This document shows, in pieces, positions 36,653 through 45,305 of a DNA stretch of 64,000 nucleotides. Within the stretch, counting starts at the first letter, position 1; each line of letters starts with the position of its first letter. Source of the stretch: Methylotenera sp. GTDB lineage: Bacteria > Pseudomonadota > Gammaproteobacteria > Burkholderiales > Methylophilaceae. The stretch covers positions 1 to 64,000 of the forward strand of contig NZ_JAQSDC010000060.1 of NCBI RefSeq assembly GCF_029945705.1, read 5' to 3'. Position numbers and translations under genes: made by a program. The notes beneath the pieces were generated by a model. The model worked only from the letters and a program-made list of their open reading frames with translations, was not told the DNA's origin and did no database searches.

Positions 36653-38056
36653 ATGCGAGTTGCTAACAGTGCTACAGCATTAGTGGATTTAGCATTGAAA
36701 GCTGGCGACTCCTATAGTGCTGCTGCCGTTTATAGCATTGCAGAAAGTAAACAAAAGCATCAGTTGAAAGAGTTAATGTTTGGTAAGCGGCGAGATGCTT
36801 TAGCGTTGGCTCGATGGGAGCATACGCCAGCATCGGTATTAGAAGCGCTTTGTAGCGCTTCTGATGATGCGATTGTTGTTCGCTTAGATAAGAACCAGAA
36901 CACACCGACTTTGGCGATATCAAAGCTTTATGTTGCTGAAAATCAGCGTAGTAAAAGTAGCGCTAGTTTGACGGTTTTAGTTGCACAACATCGGCATGCT
37001 TCGCTTAGCGTTTTGAAAAATATTGCGCAGTTTGAGGATGATGAAGCAAGTTTGTTAGCCGTGAGTAAAAACCTAGCTGCAAACAGTGAAGTGCTCAGTA
37101 TTTTGCTAGACCGATTTGAGTCAAGTTCGATATTGGCAGCACTGCAAAAGAATATAAGTGAGCATCCGTCTACCTCTCCTCAGTTGCTTGAGCAGTTGTA
37201 TGAAAAAGGCGATGTGTACGTTAAAGCTGCGGTGATTGGACATGCCAATTGTCCTTTGCAATTGATTGATAAAGCCTTACTTGAGGAAAATGTCTTTATT
37301 CAGCGCCAACTGGCGGCTGATAAGCGTTTGAATAATGAAGTAATCAGTCGCCTAAGTTTGCATCAGGATAAGTCGGTGCGATGTGCTGTGGCTTCTAATG
37401 CAATCGCTTCGAATGATGTAATTAAGCTCTTAGCAGTTGATGAGAGTGACGTGGTAAGACGAGTTATAGCATCAAGGCTTGATTTAACATCACACGTCAT
37501 TAGCCGCTTAATGAATGACCAAGATGTATGGGTAAGGCAAAAGTTAGCGCGAAATCCAACTGTTTCATTTGGAGTTTTTGATAAGTTATCTAAAGACCTG
37601 CAAGCAGATGTGCGCAGAGGTGTGGCAAGAAATCCTCGTTGCCCAGTCAAGTTACTGCATTTGTTAGCTAAAGATGAGGATTATTGGGTACGTTCTGCGG
37701 TGGCTTATCAGCACAGAACGTCGAAGCAGTTGTTAATAGAGCTTGCAGATGATACGGCGGTAGATGTATTGAGTGGTGTGGCGAATAACCCGAATACACC
37801 ACAGCGATTATTGAAGAAGTTAACGGCTTCTGCAGAAGCTGATGTTAGGCGCGGCGTTATTTTAAACCCGAGTGCGACACGATTGACTTTGTTGCCATTA
37901 TTAGAAGACGCCTATTACTTACATCGATTAATGCTAGTTGGGAATAGTAAATTGAAAGATAAAGATAAATGGCACTTGTGTTTTGATCCAGATTATCAGG
38001 TCAGATTTACGGCATTTAAGTATTTTGCAGGTCATTTTATAAAAAGTAGTAGTTGA
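36653..38056 (+). CDS. LRV/HEAT-like repeat protein
   Basis: A 467-residue helical repeat protein. A unit of about 24 residues recurs through the chain: VRRGVARNPRCPVKLLHLLA, VRSAVAYQHRTSKQLLIELA, VLSGVANNPNTPQRLLKKLT and VRRGVILNPSATRLTLLPLL are successive copies. The V-R-x-x-V/L-x-x-N-P pattern fits leucine-rich repeat variant (LRV) repeats. The N-terminal Cys cluster that binds iron-sulfur in Azotobacter LRV protein is not seen. It starts 1 base after the Fe-S gene and is followed by etfB, so it belongs to the tmd electron-transfer operon. Its role, perhaps in assembly, is unknown. Confidence 0.75.
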   Translation: MRVANSATALVDLALKAGDSYSAAAVYSIAESKQKHQLKELMFGKRRDALALARWEHTPASVLEALCSASDDAIVVRLDKNQNTPTLAISKLYVAENQRSKSSASLTVLVAQHRHASLSVLKNIAQFEDDEASLLAVSKNLAANSEVLSILLDRFESSSILAALQKNISEHPSTSPQLLEQLYEKGDVYVKAAVIGHANCPLQLIDKALLEENVFIQRQLAADKRLNNEVISRLSLHQDKSVRCAVASNAIASNDVIKLLAVDESDVVRRVIASRLDLTSHVISRLMNDQDVWVRQKLARNPTVSFGVFDKLSKDLQADVRRGVARNPRCPVKLLHLLAKDEDYWVRSAVAYQHRTSKQLLIELADDTAVDVLSGVANNPNTPQRLLKKLTASAEADVRRGVILNPSATRLTLLPLLEDAYYLHRLMLVGNSKLKDKDKWHLCFDPDYQVRFTAFKYFAGHFIKSSS

Positions 38057-38081
38057 TATAAGTTTCAAGGAGAAGAGAAGT

Positions 38082-38876
38082 ATGAAAATTTTAGTTGCGG
38101 TAAAACAAGTAGCGGCATTAGATGAAGACTTTGAAATCCGCGCAGATGAAAAAGATGTCGATGAAGACTTTCTTTTGTATGACTTAAACGAGTGGGATGA
38201 CTTCTCACTTGAAGAGGCCATGAAAATTAAAGAGGCCGGCACGACAGAGGTTGAAGTAGTAGTCGTTTCAGTAGGGCCAGATCGCGTGGATGAAAGTCTG
38301 CGCAAATGTTTAGCTAAAGGTGCAGACCGCGCCATCAGAGTTTGGGATGACAGCATTGAAGGTTCAGACGCCATTGCCATTGGACGTATTCTTGCCGCTG
38401 TAGCAAAAAAAGAAGCGCCTGATATGATATTTGCTGGTGTGCAATCATCGGATCAAGCCTATGCATCCACTGGCATTTCAACCGCAGCCTATCTCAACTG
38501 GCCACATGCGGCAGTAGTCGCTGACTTGCAATATCAAGCTGGCAACAAAAGTGCTGTGGTTCGTCGCGAATTAGAAGGTGGCTTATTACAAGAAGTTGAG
38601 ATTAATTGCCCAGCAGTATTAACCATACAACTCGGCATTAACAAACCTAGATACGCTTCATTGCGTGGCATTAAACAAGCGGCTGCAAAACCTATCGAGG
38701 AAGTGACTTTGTCTGATATTGGCTTGTCTGGTGCTGATGTAGGAGCGGGTAACTCCATGTCGCACGTTCGCCGCATGTATATTCCAGCTAAAGGTCGCGC
38801 AGAAATGATTGAAGGCACGATAGCGGAGCAAGCGGCTAAGTTGATTCAAATTATGAACGAATTTAAAGGAGTTTAA
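38082..38876 (+). CDS. etfB: Electron transfer flavoprotein beta subunit
   Basis: A 264-residue EtfB. It begins MKILVAVKQVAALDEDFEI, with YDLNEWDDFSLEEAMKIKE, a signature close to the ETF of Methylophilus W3A1. GVQSSDQAYASTGISTAAYL and INKPRYASLRGIKQA are conserved EtfB segments. It binds AMP and pairs with EtfA. Its length equals, from memory, that of the W3A1 protein. AAGGAGA precedes the ATG. It is placed 26 bases after the LRV gene and 2 before etfA. Confidence 0.96.
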   Translation: MKILVAVKQVAALDEDFEIRADEKDVDEDFLLYDLNEWDDFSLEEAMKIKEAGTTEVEVVVVSVGPDRVDESLRKCLAKGADRAIRVWDDSIEGSDAIAIGRILAAVAKKEAPDMIFAGVQSSDQAYASTGISTAAYLNWPHAAVVADLQYQAGNKSAVVRRELEGGLLQEVEINCPAVLTIQLGINKPRYASLRGIKQAAAKPIEEVTLSDIGLSGADVGAGNSMSHVRRMYIPAKGRAEMIEGTIAEQAAKLIQIMNEFKGV

Positions 38877-38878
38877 GC

Positions 38879-39844
38879 ATGAGTACAATTTTGGTAATTG
38901 CAGAGCACCGTCGTAATGAGTTGCGCCCTGTCACCTTTGAGCTTATCTCTGCGGCACAAGGTTTGAAAAAATCGGCAGATGACAAAGTGGTGGTGGCTGT
39001 GATTGGTAGCCAGGCTGAAACATATACTGCTGCGTTGTCTGTGAGTGGTGTAGATGAAATATTGACTATTCCAGCGCCAGTGTCAGAATTTGATCCTGAT
39101 GTTTATGAAGCTGCAGTGTCGGCTTTAATAGAAGCTAAAAATCCTAGCGTTGCCTTATTGCCACATTCAGTCGACTCACTTGGATATGCGGCTACATTAG
39201 CAAGTAAAGCTGGTTATGGATTCGCTACAGATGTATTCATTGTTGAATATCAAGGCAATGATTTAGTCGCAACGCGTGGTGGTTATAATCAAAAAGTGAA
39301 TGTTGAAGTGGATTTTCCAGGTAAAAGTGTTGTTGTCATGACTATTCGCGCCAGTGTATTTAAACCATTGGAAGGTTCAGGTAGCCCAACTGTATCAAAC
39401 TTTGATTTACCTGCAGTTCAATCGCGCAGCCAAAACAAAGAGTTTGTTGAGCAGGGAGGTGGTAATGATATTGATATCACAACCGTTGATTTTATTATGT
39501 CTATCGGTCGTGGTATTGGTGAAGAAACCAATGTGGAGCAGTTCAGAGAGTTAGCGGAAACTGCTGGCGCTACTTTATGTTGTTCACGCCCAATCGCCGA
39601 TGCTGGCTGGTTGCCGAAATCAAGGCAGGTTGGACAGTCAGGCAAAGTGGTTGGCTCATGTAAACTTTATGTTGCTTTAGGCATTTCTGGTTCAATTCAG
39701 CATATGGCTGGTATGAAGCATGTACCAACTATTGTTGCAATCAATACAGACCCGAGCGCTTCAATATTTACGATTGCTAAGTACGGTATCGTGGCAGATA
39801 TTTTTGATTTTGAAGAAGAACTCAACAGCCAATTGGCCGCTTAG
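38879..39844 (+). CDS. etfA: Electron transfer flavoprotein alpha subunit
   Basis: A 321-residue EtfA. It carries the C-terminal FAD-binding motif: SIGRGIGEETNVEQF, GATLCCSRPIADAGW, QVGQSGKVVGSCKLYVALGISGSIQHMAG and AINTDPSASIFTIAKYGIVAD. It accepts electrons from TMADH and hands them to the membrane Fe-S protein encoded upstream. The ATG is 2 bases after the etfB stop, with GGAG inside that gene's end. A terminator follows. Confidence 0.96.
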   Translation: MSTILVIAEHRRNELRPVTFELISAAQGLKKSADDKVVVAVIGSQAETYTAALSVSGVDEILTIPAPVSEFDPDVYEAAVSALIEAKNPSVALLPHSVDSLGYAATLASKAGYGFATDVFIVEYQGNDLVATRGGYNQKVNVEVDFPGKSVVVMTIRASVFKPLEGSGSPTVSNFDLPAVQSRSQNKEFVEQGGGNDIDITTVDFIMSIGRGIGEETNVEQFRELAETAGATLCCSRPIADAGWLPKSRQVGQSGKVVGSCKLYVALGISGSIQHMAGMKHVPTIVAINTDPSASIFTIAKYGIVADIFDFEEELNSQLAA

Positions 39845-39875
39845 TAACGAAAGAATTACAAGCTTTAAACTCTCC

Positions 39876-39913
39876 AAATGGCGTGAGGCTAAGATCTAGT
39901 CTACACGCCATTT
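39876..39913 (+). terminator. Hairpin terminator after etfA
   Basis: AAATGGCGTG (39876-39885) and CACGCCATTT (39904-39913) pair perfectly across an 18-base loop, followed by TCATTAATTT. The T-run is short. Confidence 0.75.
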
Positions 39914-39950
39914 TCATTAATTTCCTCAAAATCTATCCCTAAATATTCAG

Positions 39951-39966
39951 TACCTCTTAAGTAGTA
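39951..39966. promoter_or_regulatory. NarL-type 7-2-7 site upstream of dmmD
   Basis: TACCTCT (39951-39957), TA and AGTAGTA (39960-39966). The left half is a perfect TACYYMT heptamer. The right, TACTACT on the minus strand, has six of seven matches. It lies 88 bases before dmmD. A 28-bp block around it (39949-39976) is conserved in reverse orientation at 29989-30016. Confidence 0.65.
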
Positions 39967-40054
39967 CACCTTCAAGAGAATTTTCTCTGATTTTCTATTC
40001 CGATAATGTGTAATCAATCTCTTAACAATTTCATTTTATTAAGTAAGGAAAATA

Positions 40055-41173
40055 ATGCGAAATTCTATTCTTAACGATAGACACGCGACGCTTGGATCCA
40101 GTTTAGATGGCGACAAATGGAACGACATGGCTATTCCTTGGAGCTATCACACGGATCCAAATGAAGAAACGATTGCGGTGCGTAGCCGCGCTGCTTTGTT
40201 CGATGTTTCAGCACTAAATCTTGTCGATGTCACTGGCACTGATGCTGAGGCGGTATTAAATGCTATGGTTGCCAAAGATATCATCAAGCTTAAAGTCAAC
40301 ACTGGCATTATCGCGGCGGAAATGAATGAAGCTGGGGAGTTGTGCGACGATATTATGATTATTCGTCTAGGTGCCAATGAATTCAAAATTTCTCATGGAA
40401 GTGGTAAAACACCTGACAATCTAAGTAAGTTATCTGCAGGCAAAAACATTAAAGTTCAAAAAGATGATGATACGCACGTATTGTCATTACAAGGTCCTAA
40501 ATCTCTTGAAATTCTTACGCCGCATGTAGGCATTATATTGTCAGAATTACCCTATTTTGGTTTTGTGAAAACCACCTTATTTGGCATTCATGTGATTATT
40601 GGCCGTGGTGGATATGCAGCAGAACGCGGCTATGAAATATACAGTTCAGCAAAAAATACAGTCACGATTTGGGACAAAATTCTTGAGATTGGAAAGCCAT
40701 TTGGCATCATGCCAGCCTCTTGGAACTGTCTGGAGTTAACTAGAGTAGAAGCTGCTTTGCAGTTCTTTCCATTTGAAATGCCAGAGGGTGACACAACGCC
40801 TTGGGAAGCGGGTTTAGGTTGGGCAATTGATTCTGATAAAGCGGCTGAATATACAGGTAAAGCGGCCGCATTAAAGTCAAAAGGTCAAGAGCGCGTTAAA
40901 CAAGGTGGTCTTGTTTGCCAAAGTGCAACTGCTGTGGAAGCTGGCGCCAAAATCATGAAAAATGGTATTGAAGTTGGTGTGGTCACCAGCAGCAGTTATA
41001 GCCAATACTTAATGCAGTCCATCGCGATGATGCATATCAAGCCTGAATATTCAGCCATTGGCACTGAGGTAGAAATAGTGGGAAAAATTACCAGTTGCAA
41101 GGCAAGAGTGGCACAAACGCCATTTTACGATCCAATGCGCTTGCGTACCTACCCAGAAAGGGTGAAAGGTTAA
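40055..41173 (+). CDS. dmmD: DmmD, GcvT-like tetrahydrofolate aminomethyltransferase
   Basis: A 372-residue GcvT/folate-dependent aminomethyltransferase-fold protein. N-terminal RSRAALFDVSALNLVDVTGTDA, then GELCDDIMIIRLGANEFKISHG and GRGGYAAERGYEIYSS, plus ELTRVEAALQFFPFE, are typical of the family. It is the first gene of the dimethylamine monooxygenase operon dmmDABC, where DmmD is thought to pass formaldehyde to tetrahydrofolate. It has an AAGGAAA ribosome site. The role is inferred from operon order and family, not from a known active-site residue. Confidence 0.82.
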   Translation: MRNSILNDRHATLGSSLDGDKWNDMAIPWSYHTDPNEETIAVRSRAALFDVSALNLVDVTGTDAEAVLNAMVAKDIIKLKVNTGIIAAEMNEAGELCDDIMIIRLGANEFKISHGSGKTPDNLSKLSAGKNIKVQKDDDTHVLSLQGPKSLEILTPHVGIILSELPYFGFVKTTLFGIHVIIGRGGYAAERGYEIYSSAKNTVTIWDKILEIGKPFGIMPASWNCLELTRVEAALQFFPFEMPEGDTTPWEAGLGWAIDSDKAAEYTGKAAALKSKGQERVKQGGLVCQSATAVEAGAKIMKNGIEVGVVTSSSYSQYLMQSIAMMHIKPEYSAIGTEVEIVGKITSCKARVAQTPFYDPMRLRTYPERVKG

Positions 41174-41175
41174 TC

Positions 41176-41772
41176 ATGGAACGTGGATATTGGATTAGAA
41201 GCAAGCCTGTTTACACTTCATTATTGTGGCATGAAAAAGCCACTTCGCATTTAGTCGTAGCGCAAAGTCAGGGTGGTATGGCGGTGTTGAAGTTGTTTCA
41301 GTTAATGCATCCTAAGCAAGCAATCACGGTGTTGTATATGCCCCATGCTGAGGCCGACTATTCTAAAACGCTTATAAAAGTAGTACCTGATGGTTTGCAA
41401 CTCTTAGAAACTGAGCAAGAGGTTTTAGCTAAGTTGGATAGCGTCTTACATGGCATGTGTATGGGTATGCGGCTTTATATTGCTGGCTCTGAAGACTTTA
41501 TGTGGTCAGTAGCAAAAGTGGCAAATAAGTTCGGCATTGAAGATGCTGGCATGATGAAAGAGCTGACAGGCACATTGGCAAGACCAATCTACTGCGTACA
41601 TTGCAAAGCGACAACACATGGCGTCACAACCAATATTGGGGAATGTAGCGGCTGTGGTCGCATGCTTTTCGTTCGGGACCACTTTTCACGCAAGCTAGGC
41701 GCCTACATGGGCTTGATGATAGATGCTGAATCACCAGGTGAATTACCAGATATAGAGGAAATATATCCATGA
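41176..41772 (+). CDS. dmmA: Dimethylamine monooxygenase subunit DmmA
   Basis: A 198-residue protein with an N-terminal domain (residues 1-135) and a C-terminal Cys motif, YCVHCKATTHGV then GECSGCGRMLFVRDHFSR, matching the zinc-finger-like C-terminus of DmmA. ATG at 41176 is the first codon after the dmmD stop. An in-frame extension into dmmD is rejected. The last four bases overlap dmmB. DmmA is required with DmmB and DmmC to convert dimethylamine to methylamine and formaldehyde. Confidence 0.85.
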   Translation: MERGYWIRSKPVYTSLLWHEKATSHLVVAQSQGGMAVLKLFQLMHPKQAITVLYMPHAEADYSKTLIKVVPDGLQLLETEQEVLAKLDSVLHGMCMGMRLYIAGSEDFMWSVAKVANKFGIEDAGMMKELTGTLARPIYCVHCKATTHGVTTNIGECSGCGRMLFVRDHFSRKLGAYMGLMIDAESPGELPDIEEIYP

Positions 41773-42722
41773 GTATGATTGATATTAAAGTTGCCGCCGT
41801 TGAGCAGGTAACGCCACTCGTTAAACACTTCACTTTTGTTAAACAGGATGGGTCGCCATTCCCGGCATTTTCAGGTGGAAGCCATGTGGTAGTCTCTATG
41901 AATGTAGCGGGAAGGGTGCATCGCAACCCTTATTCGTTAATGGGCTCGCCAGTAGATACTGGCTCTTACCATATTTCGGTGCGCAAACAAGAGCAGTCTA
42001 GAGGCGGCTCAGTGTTTATGCACGAGAGTGTTGAGGTTGGCACATCACTGCAAATTACTTATCCAGTTAACCTTTTCTCATTGGCAAAAAAAGCACATAA
42101 ACATATCTTGATTGCAGGTGGTATTGGCATCACGCCATTTATGTCGCAATTGGTTGATTTAAATCGTTTGAATTCAAGTTTCGAGTTGCATTATGCATTT
42201 AGATCACCCGAACATGGTGCATTTGCAACGCAATTAAAGACAATTTGCAATGATAAATTGCATTGTTATGCTGATAGTAAAGGTGAACGTTTAGACCTAA
42301 CTGCTTTACTTAGCAAGCAACCCTTAGGAACCCATGTATACGTTTGTGGGCCAAACCCTATGGTCGTGGCAGTCATTGAAACTGCCAGAAATTTGGGCTG
42401 GCCTGAAAATCATATTCATAGTGAACAGTTCCTCTCACCTGGTATTGGTGAGCCATTCAAAATCCAACTGGCAAAATCTAATATTGAAGTGCACGTGCCT
42501 GCAGAAATGAGCATGCTAGAAGCTATTGAGGCTGCTGGTGTTGAGGCTGATTACTTATGTCGAGGCGGTGTTTGTGGCCGTTGTGAAGTTAATGTACTTG
42601 AGTCAGATGGTGCGCTTTTACATCACGATCATTTTTTAACTGACGCCGAAAAAGCTTCTGGTAAAAAGATTATGCCTTGCGTTTCTCGCGCTAGATGTGA
42701 CCGATTGGTTTTAGATCTTTAA
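41769..42722 (+). CDS. dmmB: Dimethylamine monooxygenase reductase DmmB
   Basis: A 317-residue PDR/VanB-type reductase. The FMN domain has HRNPYSLMGSP (residues 50-60), and the NADH domain has LIAGGIGITPFMSQL and VYVCGPNPMV. A C-terminal 2Fe-2S ferredoxin domain follows (CRGGVCGRCEVNVLE, MPCVSRARCDRL). It supplies electrons to the heme oxygenase-like subunit DmmC. The start overlaps dmmA (ATGA). The order FMN-NAD-ferredoxin is the normal family arrangement. Confidence 0.9.
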   Translation: MSMIDIKVAAVEQVTPLVKHFTFVKQDGSPFPAFSGGSHVVVSMNVAGRVHRNPYSLMGSPVDTGSYHISVRKQEQSRGGSVFMHESVEVGTSLQITYPVNLFSLAKKAHKHILIAGGIGITPFMSQLVDLNRLNSSFELHYAFRSPEHGAFATQLKTICNDKLHCYADSKGERLDLTALLSKQPLGTHVYVCGPNPMVVAVIETARNLGWPENHIHSEQFLSPGIGEPFKIQLAKSNIEVHVPAEMSMLEAIEAAGVEADYLCRGGVCGRCEVNVLESDGALLHHDHFLTDAEKASGKKIMPCVSRARCDRLVLDL

Positions 42723-42801
42723 CGCCAGATTGACCAGAGATTGAATGACTTAAGTGTTTAAAACCACTTGATATTAAAAATATAAAATTAAGGTGAACAA
42801 A

Positions 42802-43842
42802 ATGGCATTAGCATTTAAACAAGAAACATTTCGCAATGACTATCAATACAGTAACTCTCCGAATGCAATTAAACGCTTTCCGTTTCCCTTTGCAGAAGAT
42901 CAGTATATGTATTCCGTCAACATTGAACCACACATTAAAGGCAAGCAAGGTACTGTATGCGAATTCCCTTTTGACGTAGATGAACACTATGTTGGAGAAT
43001 GTTTAGATAAGCAGATTACATTAGACTTAGATCGTGGTAGATACAAAACTCTACCGCACATGATGGATGCGCAATGGGATTTTGTTGAGCTGACGATGGA
43101 AGCGCTATCAAATGATTACCCTGAGCATTTTTCGTTAATAAAAGATGGCTTAAATTGGACATGGGAAAACAAACCATTAAACATTAAGCAAAGTTTTGTA
43201 TTTGGTGATGCTTCAACAATGCCAATGGATCCATTTGAATTTATGAGCCGACAAGTGCAAGGTGACTTTGTGTTACTTGACCAACGCGATGAAACTTTAT
43301 ATGCCGATGGCGGTTTTGTTACGAGCCAGGCAGACTGGTCTTTAGCGTTTGATGTGGGAATGTCATGGAGAGAATGGCATGCGCCAGTGCCGCGCGCGAC
43401 CGAGTTAGGTGTGATGGATAGAGCGCTTAAATATTTGCTCAACCTACAATTAGGCAGTCCAGTACGCAGGCTTAATTGGACAATGACAGTGAATCCACGT
43501 TTAGACACTTCACCTGAGAACTATCCACTATGGGGTACCGACCGAAATACTGTTAATCCTGAAAACGTTGCAGATAAAGTACATCTTCGCGTGGAGTTAC
43601 AATCTTTATTTAGATTGCCACGCAGCAATGCCATTGTTTTCAGTATTCGGTGTTACTTGATGAGTTTAAAAGAGCTTTCCAGCTATCCAAGATGGGCAAA
43701 ACGCTTACATCGCGTTCAAAAAACGATGCATCCAGATTTGATTGAATATAAAGGAATGACTAAATTTCACCCAATGATGGTTGAGTGGCTTTCTAAGTTT
43801 GATGACGGTGCTGCTATGGATTTAGGAACTCATCCAGAGTAA
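42802..43842 (+). CDS. dmmC: Dimethylamine monooxygenase DmmC (heme-dependent oxidative N-demethylase)
   Basis: A 346-residue protein of the DUF3445/HODM family. AEDQYMYSVNIEPHIKG, GRYKTLPHMMDAQWDFVELT, SFVFGDASTMPMDPFEFMSRQVQGDFVLLDQR and WHAPVPRATELGVMDRAL are characteristic segments. The family carries heme and oxidatively demethylates dimethylamine. ATG at 42802 (after AAGGTG) is preferred to GTG at 42793. It is the last gene of dmmDABC, and the minus-strand PAS gene converges on it. Confidence 0.88.
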   Translation: MALAFKQETFRNDYQYSNSPNAIKRFPFPFAEDQYMYSVNIEPHIKGKQGTVCEFPFDVDEHYVGECLDKQITLDLDRGRYKTLPHMMDAQWDFVELTMEALSNDYPEHFSLIKDGLNWTWENKPLNIKQSFVFGDASTMPMDPFEFMSRQVQGDFVLLDQRDETLYADGGFVTSQADWSLAFDVGMSWREWHAPVPRATELGVMDRALKYLLNLQLGSPVRRLNWTMTVNPRLDTSPENYPLWGTDRNTVNPENVADKVHLRVELQSLFRLPRSNAIVFSIRCYLMSLKELSSYPRWAKRLHRVQKTMHPDLIEYKGMTKFHPMMVEWLSKFDDGAAMDLGTHPE

Positions 43843-43877
43843 TGTTTTCGCTGGCTAACTTTTAATCTAGTTAACTT

Positions 43878-45239
43878 TTAATTAAGTAGCGATTTCACTT
43901 TATATTGTTGCTCTGGAATTTCGGTAATAAAACCTTCCAGAGCTAACAGTTCACCTGTACTAGAGAAGATGCCTCGACCGTACTCTTGCACGACTTTGGT
44001 TTCACCTTTACGGGTGACAATACGGTAAATGAGTTTAAATTTTTCACTTAGTCCGAGTTGCTGATTCACTGATTCCCATACTTCAGCCCTATCATCTGGG
44101 TGAATGATTAAGTTGAAATTAAGATTATTGCCATTAAGAAAATCTTGAGGGTCATAACCAGTAAGGTCTATACAACCGTCGCTGACATATTCAAATGTCC
44201 AAAAACGGTCGTTTCGACCCCGATAGACTAAGGCTGGAATATGACTTAATAAAGAGTTAGATGCTCGACGACTCGCTAATATGCTTGCTTCAGCCTCTTT
44301 ATTGTTTTGGATGTTTGTCATGGTGCCTATTACGCTAGTTCTTTCACCAGCAGACGAGGACGTGGCTTTTGCGCGCATGACAATCCAGTTTGGGTAGCCA
44401 TGTACTGAGAGAAGGCGCGCTTCCAGTGTGCAGTTGGGCCTTTTTCCTTGTGTTAAGGAATTTAGTCTGGCCTCTAGCATAGGTCTGTCTTCGGGATGGA
44501 AAAAGTCCAAAAGTGACTTATTTAGACAGTCATGAACTTTGAGCTCGAGTAAATTTTCCCATGCTGGATTAAGGAAAATTATTTTACCTTCCGCACTAAT
44601 TTGAAAAACGATTTCCTCTAATCTATCGATAATGAGATGGTAATTAAATTGGGATTCAAAATCGTTTGTTAATGGGCTGGTGGCAGAAATTGGTGTGAAT
44701 TGAAAGAGAGTAAGGCTGTTTTGACCATCTTCACGCATACGGGTGAGGCTGGCATTTGAAGGTAAGGTTGTGCCGTCGGCGCAAATTAATCGAATTTTTG
44801 TTGGGTCATTGTTAGTTTTACCTGTTGTAGCCTCAGCATTGAGGTTAGCAAAGCTTTGATGGTCTGTAGGATGTATCAAGTTGGTAAAGGGCATGCCGAT
44901 AATTTGATCCGCCATATCGGCCATACCTAGCATTTGGAGAAATGGTGTATTGATGAATTTTACGACATAGCCATCCAGCATGGCAGCTGGTGAAGATAGG
45001 GTACTTGAAACCTCACGTCCCCAAGCTGCTTCTTGATTCAGATTTTGATTGATACGTGATTTCTTCGAAGTGAATAAGGGCTGAATAACTATAACAAGTG
45101 CAGCAGAAAATATAGCAACGGCCGTTGAAATTAACATGACAACATGTAGTAAAAAAGGTCCTTGAATGTTGTACCATGAACCAAGTATCACAAAGAAAAT
45201 AATGCCAATGATTAGCGTAGAAAAAATAAATATACTCAT
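43878..45239 (-). CDS. Membrane-anchored triple PAS protein without output domain
   Basis: A 453-residue protein with two N-terminal membrane helices (residues 1-22 and about 30-53) and three PAS-like domains. Domain 1 (near 85-180) has IGMPFTNLIHPTDHQSF, domain 2 (near 200-315) has AEGKIIFLNPAWENLLELK, and domain 3 (near 330-445) has RFWTFEYVSDGCIDLTGYDP. The chain stops shortly after the last PAC segment with no kinase, GGDEF, EAL or HTH domain. It is divergent from the NarX-like kinase across 66 bases, so a sensory partner role is likely. Confidence 0.75.
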   Translation of the reverse strand: MSIFIFSTLIIGIIFFVILGSWYNIQGPFLLHVVMLISTAVAIFSAALVIVIQPLFTSKKSRINQNLNQEAAWGREVSSTLSSPAAMLDGYVVKFINTPFLQMLGMADMADQIIGMPFTNLIHPTDHQSFANLNAEATTGKTNNDPTKIRLICADGTTLPSNASLTRMREDGQNSLTLFQFTPISATSPLTNDFESQFNYHLIIDRLEEIVFQISAEGKIIFLNPAWENLLELKVHDCLNKSLLDFFHPEDRPMLEARLNSLTQGKRPNCTLEARLLSVHGYPNWIVMRAKATSSSAGERTSVIGTMTNIQNNKEAEASILASRRASNSLLSHIPALVYRGRNDRFWTFEYVSDGCIDLTGYDPQDFLNGNNLNFNLIIHPDDRAEVWESVNQQLGLSEKFKLIYRIVTRKGETKVVQEYGRGIFSSTGELLALEGFITEIPEQQYKVKSLLN

Positions 45240-45305
45240 TACGTTATGCCCAATTTTGAAGCTTTAATATGACAGTATTAGAGTATAAAAAGAACCAGAG
45301 TAAAT

